Assembly: GCA_023434855.1 (NCBI GenBank)
Contig: JAEYSJ010000337.1
Location: 1 to 16,810 of the forward strand
From: Bacillota bacterium
GTDB taxonomy: Bacteria; Bacillota_C; Negativicutes; JAEYSJ01
DNA length: 16,810 nucleotides
Direction of reading: 5' to 3'
Both the position numbers and the translations under genes were made by a program. The number at the start of each line of letters is the position of its first letter. The stretch's first letter is position 1. The notes under the pieces are model-generated. The model saw nothing but the letters and a program-made list of their open reading frames with translations. It ran no database searches and was not told where the DNA came from. Positions 14,066-16,810 of the stretch are shown piece after piece.

Positions 14066-14743
14066 TTACCAGATTGCTGGAATCAAGCGATAACGAGTCT
14101 TTAAACAATAGTCTTTGTACCCCGGAAGGTCCTGCAATAAAAGTTGCTCTTCATTTACTAACCTCAAGATAATTAATGGTATTGAGAGGAGAGAAGGTAT
14201 TAACGCCCAACAAGAACCAAGTGCAAAAGGGGTAGCCAGATTCACAAGTATCATCTCCAGGTACATCGGGTGGCGAACCACGGCATATGGGCCAGTCATT
14301 ATAACCTTTTGCTCTTTCTCGACCAGTATGGCTGACGAAGCATAACTGTTTTCCTTGAAAATAAAGAAAAGAAAAATCCCCCCCAAAAAGACGATCGCGT
14401 TCGCCGCAAGAATGATCCAAACCGGCACAGCCGACCAATGATACCGGAAATCAAGGCCGGCTGTTAAGTAGCTAACAACACCCAGGAGTAATAATAAGGC
14501 GATGATAACTTTCTGCAGTGGTTCCTTTTCTTTTTGGCTTCTTCTCCTGATAAATTCAGGATCATGCTTTAGAAAATAGGTAATTTGGGAAATCATCTGC
14601 ACAAAGGCGATCGCGCAATATATCCATGCCTCCCAATACCTTAATGAACCTGCTGAAAGAAAAAAGATCGTCCCGAGCACAATCACATAGGCTATTGCCA
14701 CAAAATAAACTTTCACCTTGGATAAATTGGTGTCGCCTTTCAT
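14066..14743 (-). CDS. ICMT/PEMT-like integral membrane methyltransferase
   Basis: A 225-aa membrane protein with about five hydrophobic helices. Near residue 152 it has the GPYAVVRHPMYLEMI signature of the isoprenylcysteine carboxyl methyltransferase family, followed by NLATPFALGSCWALIPSLLSIPLIILRLVNEEQLL and a LPGYKDYCLKTRYRLIPAIW end that is typical of bacterial members. These proteins use S-adenosylmethionine at the membrane; many bacterial ones have no known substrate. I started at ATG 14743 because AAGGAGGG lies 7 nt before it; the frame extends to 14797. The 173 bp between its 3' end and the peptidase gene holds no feature that I can support. Confidence 0.88.
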   Translation of the reverse strand: MKGDTNLSKVKVYFVAIAYVIVLGTIFFLSAGSLRYWEAWIYCAIAFVQMISQITYFLKHDPEFIRRRSQKEKEPLQKVIIALLLLLGVVSYLTAGLDFRYHWSAVPVWIILAANAIVFLGGIFLFFIFKENSYASSAILVEKEQKVIMTGPYAVVRHPMYLEMILVNLATPFALGSCWALIPSLLSIPLIILRLVNEEQLLLQDLPGYKDYCLKTRYRLIPAIW

Positions 14744-14780
14744 ATAATTACCCTCCTTAAGAAAATCTGTTATAGGGAAT

Positions 14781-14918
14781 TCATGCTTCAAAGCCATTTG
14801 GCGTCAAATCATTCGAATATGCGGTATTGGTCACATAGAAGACGTATTCATAATCACCTTTTTTGGAAGAAGCGAGCCCTATTACCTCCCTGGGCTTATC
14901 CAAAAGCAAACACGCCAT
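14781..14918 (-). CDS. Small 45-codon ORF, unassigned, possibly a gene remnant
   Basis: ATG at 14918, preceded by AAGG, opens a 45-aa frame that ends at TGA 14783-14781. The peptide, containing DKPREVIGLASSKKGDYEY and VFYVTNTAYSNDLTPNG, looks like ordinary globular-protein sequence and not random out-of-frame translation. It overlaps no other gene and lies between the decayed Rph-like gene and the methyltransferase gene. I do not recognise it. The FYVTN segment faintly recalls part of DDE transposases of IS4-like families, which would make it an insertion-element remnant, but that is weak. It could also be the tail of a lost gene or a real small protein. Confidence 0.35.
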   Translation of the reverse strand: MACLLLDKPREVIGLASSKKGDYEYVFYVTNTAYSNDLTPNGFEA

Positions 14919-14933
14919 ATAGCATACCTTGGG

Positions 14934-15548
14934 CTATTGAAGAATTACCCGGCCTTCATCCCCATCAACGGTAACGGTTTGGCCATCCTGAACAGCCTTC
15001 ATAACACCCGGTACGTTAATGACTGTTGGGATCCCATATTCTCTTGCGATAATTGCCCCATGCGAAATATATCCTCCGGTTTCCATGATTACAGCGCAAG
15101 CTTTCAAAAACAGCGGCGTCCACCCCGAGTCAGTAGAAGGGGCCACCAGGACCTCGCCCGGCTGCAGCTTATTTCCCTCGCCGGGATGATGGATCAGGCG
15201 GGCTGTACCGGTGGCTTTACCGGCTGCCGCTCCCACACCCTGCAAGTAATTGCCTGAGGGAATGACAACAGGCTGCGAGCACGTTGCCTTATCACCCTGG
15301 ATCATGTCCGGCGGAATGAGCTTTTCATTAGCTTTATGAGTCGCTATGCGGTCTTCTACCAATTTCTTCAGCCCCGCCCCATTCCATTCCCCGTCTAATA
15401 GCGAGAATATCTCGGGCCAAGTGCAGAAGAAAATATCGGATGATTCATCGATAAGGTCCCTTCTAGCAAAACGGTTGCCCAACTCCAGGGCTATAGAACG
15501 GTAGGGCCACAAAGCCATAACCAAAACCGATTTGGCCATTTCCCGCAA
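14934..15548 (-). CDS. Fragment 2: C-terminal phosphohistidine swivel domain (Rph-like)
   Basis: The annotated 204-codon frame opens at ATG 15548, but related sequence continues in the same frame upstream to about 15645, so the ATG is probably internal. Residues about 102-204 form the mobile phosphohistidine domain: GVGAAAGKATGTARLI, PGEVLVAPSTDSGWTPLFL, and METGGYISHGAIIAREYGIPTV, where H163 is the phosphorylated His. The C-terminal end (VDGDEGRVILQ) looks complete. The domain is intact, yet it is cut off from the ATP-binding half. Confidence 0.65.
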   Translation of the reverse strand: MREMAKSVLVMALWPYRSIALELGNRFARRDLIDESSDIFFCTWPEIFSLLDGEWNGAGLKKLVEDRIATHKANEKLIPPDMIQGDKATCSQPVVIPSGNYLQGVGAAAGKATGTARLIHHPGEGNKLQPGEVLVAPSTDSGWTPLFLKACAVIMETGGYISHGAIIAREYGIPTVINVPGVMKAVQDGQTVTVDGDEGRVILQ

Positions 15549-15568
15549 GCTTGCTCCCTGCTGGGCCT

Positions 15569-16618
15569 CTACAATTGTTTTTCGAATTCCCTCCAGTTTG
15601 TCAGCAGGAAGTAAGGCGGTGATTTCCGCCCAGGCCTGGTTAAATTATTTTCCTTTTGGCGGGCTCGCAAGTCGTCCAGATTGGCAGTGGCCATCGTTGT
15701 CCTTATCATATCCAACAGGTAGGAAGGATCTTCCTGCCAGCGGGGGTTGATGATATCCAGTTCGTATACAGCTCTATGGCCATATTCTCCTCCCGCCATC
15801 AGGCCATTAATAACCTTGGGGGTCTTGGGGCCTAAAGTCCCGAACAGGTTTTGCATCAGCATTCCCAGCGGCAGCCCCCCGGCGCCGCTTAACCAGGTGT
15901 ATTTTTCACCATAGGATATAACGATTTTGCCCAAAGCCTCAAAATGTTCTATCAATGCATGAGCGGTTTCAGCAATTAGGGCCATGCTCCGCATAGCCGT
16001 TCTTTGCCGCCGTAAGCCTGCTTCACCTTCGAAAGGGCTCTGATCGCCAATTTCAATTTCCGGCTGGTGCCCGCCCCAGATAAAAGTCAGATCGCGGGGT
16101 AGTGTTCCGTTACAATCGTAGTGAGCCCAGTATACCGCCGACATATTACAGTATAAGCGGCCCTTGAAAAACCGGGAAAATTCAATTCCATCCGGTACCG
16201 GGTAACCGGGATCGGAAAAGGCGCTAATCCAAATTGTATCAATGATCTCTTTCATTAGTTGTCTATGCAGAGGAGACAAGACCATAGGAAGCGCATCCCG
16301 GTAATTGGCATTAGACCACACCGTAGGCTGATTTCTAATAGCCTCAAAGGTACAATCCGGCAAAGTGGTAACCGGGCGGGCCTGAAGCAGGACAAAGTCC
16401 CTGCCGTCAAAAGCCCACTCTATGTCTTGCGGTTCTTCGCCGTTTCCCAAAGCGTCGAAAACACGGGTTATCAATTTGCCCAATCTTTTAATATCTTCAT
16501 CATTTAAAGCCGGTTCTGACCTTAGGTCACTGCGAGGAGCCAGATAGACCCCGCCGTCTTCATGGGGTTGGGTCAAACCTGACTTAATATGCCACCAATG
16601 GGTTGTCAGCAATGCCAT
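15569..16618 (-). CDS. Fragment 1: end of ATP-grasp domain plus central domain (Rph-like)
   Basis: This 349-codon frame begins at an ATG directly after an in-frame TGA, with no ribosome binding site. Residues about 50-86 (ALNDEDIKRLGKLITRVFD, then PQDIEWAFDGRDFVLLQARPVTTLP) are the canonical end of the ATP-binding domain of PEP synthase, PPDK and Rph proteins. The remainder, from the WSNANYRDALPMVLSPLH segment on, matches the style of the central Rph domain. The final ~25 residues (LTRPGRKSPPYFLL and on) are out-of-frame sequence past the frameshift, so the true product would change frame before them. On its own this piece lacks the nucleotide-binding core and the phosphohistidine domain. Confidence 0.65.
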   Translation of the reverse strand: MALLTTHWWHIKSGLTQPHEDGGVYLAPRSDLRSEPALNDEDIKRLGKLITRVFDALGNGEEPQDIEWAFDGRDFVLLQARPVTTLPDCTFEAIRNQPTVWSNANYRDALPMVLSPLHRQLMKEIIDTIWISAFSDPGYPVPDGIEFSRFFKGRLYCNMSAVYWAHYDCNGTLPRDLTFIWGGHQPEIEIGDQSPFEGEAGLRRQRTAMRSMALIAETAHALIEHFEALGKIVISYGEKYTWLSGAGGLPLGMLMQNLFGTLGPKTPKVINGLMAGGEYGHRAVYELDIINPRWQEDPSYLLDMIRTTMATANLDDLRARQKENNLTRPGRKSPPYFLLTNWREFEKQL

Positions 16619-16639
16619 TCATATTGGCATATGTTATAG

Positions 16640-16810
16640 TTACTGAATATTCTTCGAGACCATTCTCCAGTCCAAAATAGCATGGGTAAATAAATTGGGG
16701 CGGCGTCTAACTGCTAGGGGGTGGTATGAAGTTGCCATCCGCAAACCATTCCAAGTATTCCAATGTCCTCGATAATTTTTCACTTCCGCAGTGTCATCGT
16801 TTAATAATGT
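16640..16810 (-). CDS. Uracil-DNA-glycosylase-like protein, C-terminal part, cut by window edge
   Basis: I translated the last 171 bases of the minus strand: 56 codons open to the edge, ending TAA at 16642-16640. The peptide has VKNYRGHWNTW, then MATSYHPLAVRRRPNL and DWRMVSKNI. This matches the C-terminal block of family-4/5-type uracil-DNA glycosylases, where an RG-x-W region precedes an (A/P)T-x-HP catalytic-loop motif, a basic RRRP segment and a D-W terminal helix. These enzymes remove uracil from DNA; some members carry an iron-sulfur cluster, which would be outside the window. It lies 21 nt upstream of the truncated Rph-like frame, so that gene's missing 5' part was deleted at or near this point. 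Confidence 0.7.
   Translation of the reverse strand, partial: TLLNDDTAEVKNYRGHWNTWNGLRMATSYHPLAVRRRPNLFTHAILDWRMVSKNIQ

Larger units (their letters stand above)
14934..16618 (-). pseudogene. Decayed Rph/PEP-synthase-like gene (5' truncated, frameshifted)
   Basis: Two adjacent reading frames together resemble one ATP-dependent dikinase-like enzyme: end of an ATP-grasp domain, a long central domain and a C-terminal phosphohistidine domain, with no PEP TIM barrel. That order fits rifampicin phosphotransferase/YvkC-type proteins better than PEP synthase. Two lesions are visible. Most of the ATP-grasp domain (I estimate ~200 residues) is missing: homology starts mid-domain, only 21 nt after the neighbouring gene ends. 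A frameshift near 15641-15650, in an A/T-rich run, ends the first frame early, while the in-frame continuation (QAWAEITALLPADKLEG, then VEAQQGASLREM) proceeds in another. Both together imply a nonfunctional gene. The frameshift alone might be a sequencing error; the truncation cannot be. Confidence 0.75.

Noticed and set aside
14934..16618. Phosphoenolpyruvate synthase (ppsA)
   Set aside because: The C-terminal domain is the phosphohistidine swivel and no PEP-binding TIM barrel follows, so the Rph/YvkC-type order fits better.

Overview
The window looks like chromosomal DNA of a low-to-moderate GC anaerobic Bacillota, possibly Negativicutes/Sporomusaceae-like. Supporting signs are the many small redox enzymes (ferredoxin-nitroreductase, FMN/iron-sulfur-type flavoprotein, QueG-like iron-sulfur protein), consensus sigma-A promoters with 17-bp spacers, AGGAGG-type ribosome binding sites and many U-tailed terminators. 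The taxon is inference from gene style only. I see no rRNA, tRNA, CRISPR array or complete mobile element.

Layout. 1-805: the 5' part of an ammonium transporter gene (minus strand, cut by the window edge), with a consensus promoter and a ~220-nt leader holding an early terminator and a perfect 19-bp hairpin. 870-1562: an orphan KdpE-like response regulator whose acidic pocket is altered (Asn-Asn). 1563-2043: an intergenic stretch holding a self-contained promoter-RNA-terminator unit on the plus strand (candidate small RNA) and the terminator of the next operon. 2044-3954: a two-gene flavoprotein / ferredoxin-nitroreductase operon facing an HxlR regulator, with a 20-bp palindrome between them. 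4128-5840: a QueG-like iron-sulfur protein divergent from a LysR regulator. 5941-8343: a VOC (glyoxalase-like) protein and an AraC regulator, divergent from an EamA exporter. 8434-11567: a PLP-dependent group II decarboxylase divergent from a LysR regulator, which is followed by sfsA. 11582-12637: a three-helix membrane protein of unknown function. 12948-13892: a distinctly GC-rich P1-family (DmpA-type) aminopeptidase. 14066-14743: an ICMT-like membrane methyltransferase. 14781-16618: an orphan 45-codon frame and a decayed Rph/PEP-synthase-like gene (5' truncated and frameshifted). 16640-16810: the C-terminal end of a uracil-DNA-glycosylase-like gene.

How the genes work together. The centre is a run of regulator/target pairs: HxlR with redox enzymes, LysR with QueG-like protein, AraC with EamA exporter, LysR with decarboxylase. 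Each pair shares a divergent intergenic region, the usual arrangement for inducible, locally autoregulated stress or metabolite responses. The right-hand third is more heterogeneous in base composition and contains gene decay, so it is likely an accessory or rearranged region. I did not find a clear new multi-gene system. The best candidates for something undescribed are the standalone RNA at about 1749-1842 and the attenuator-like amt leader.
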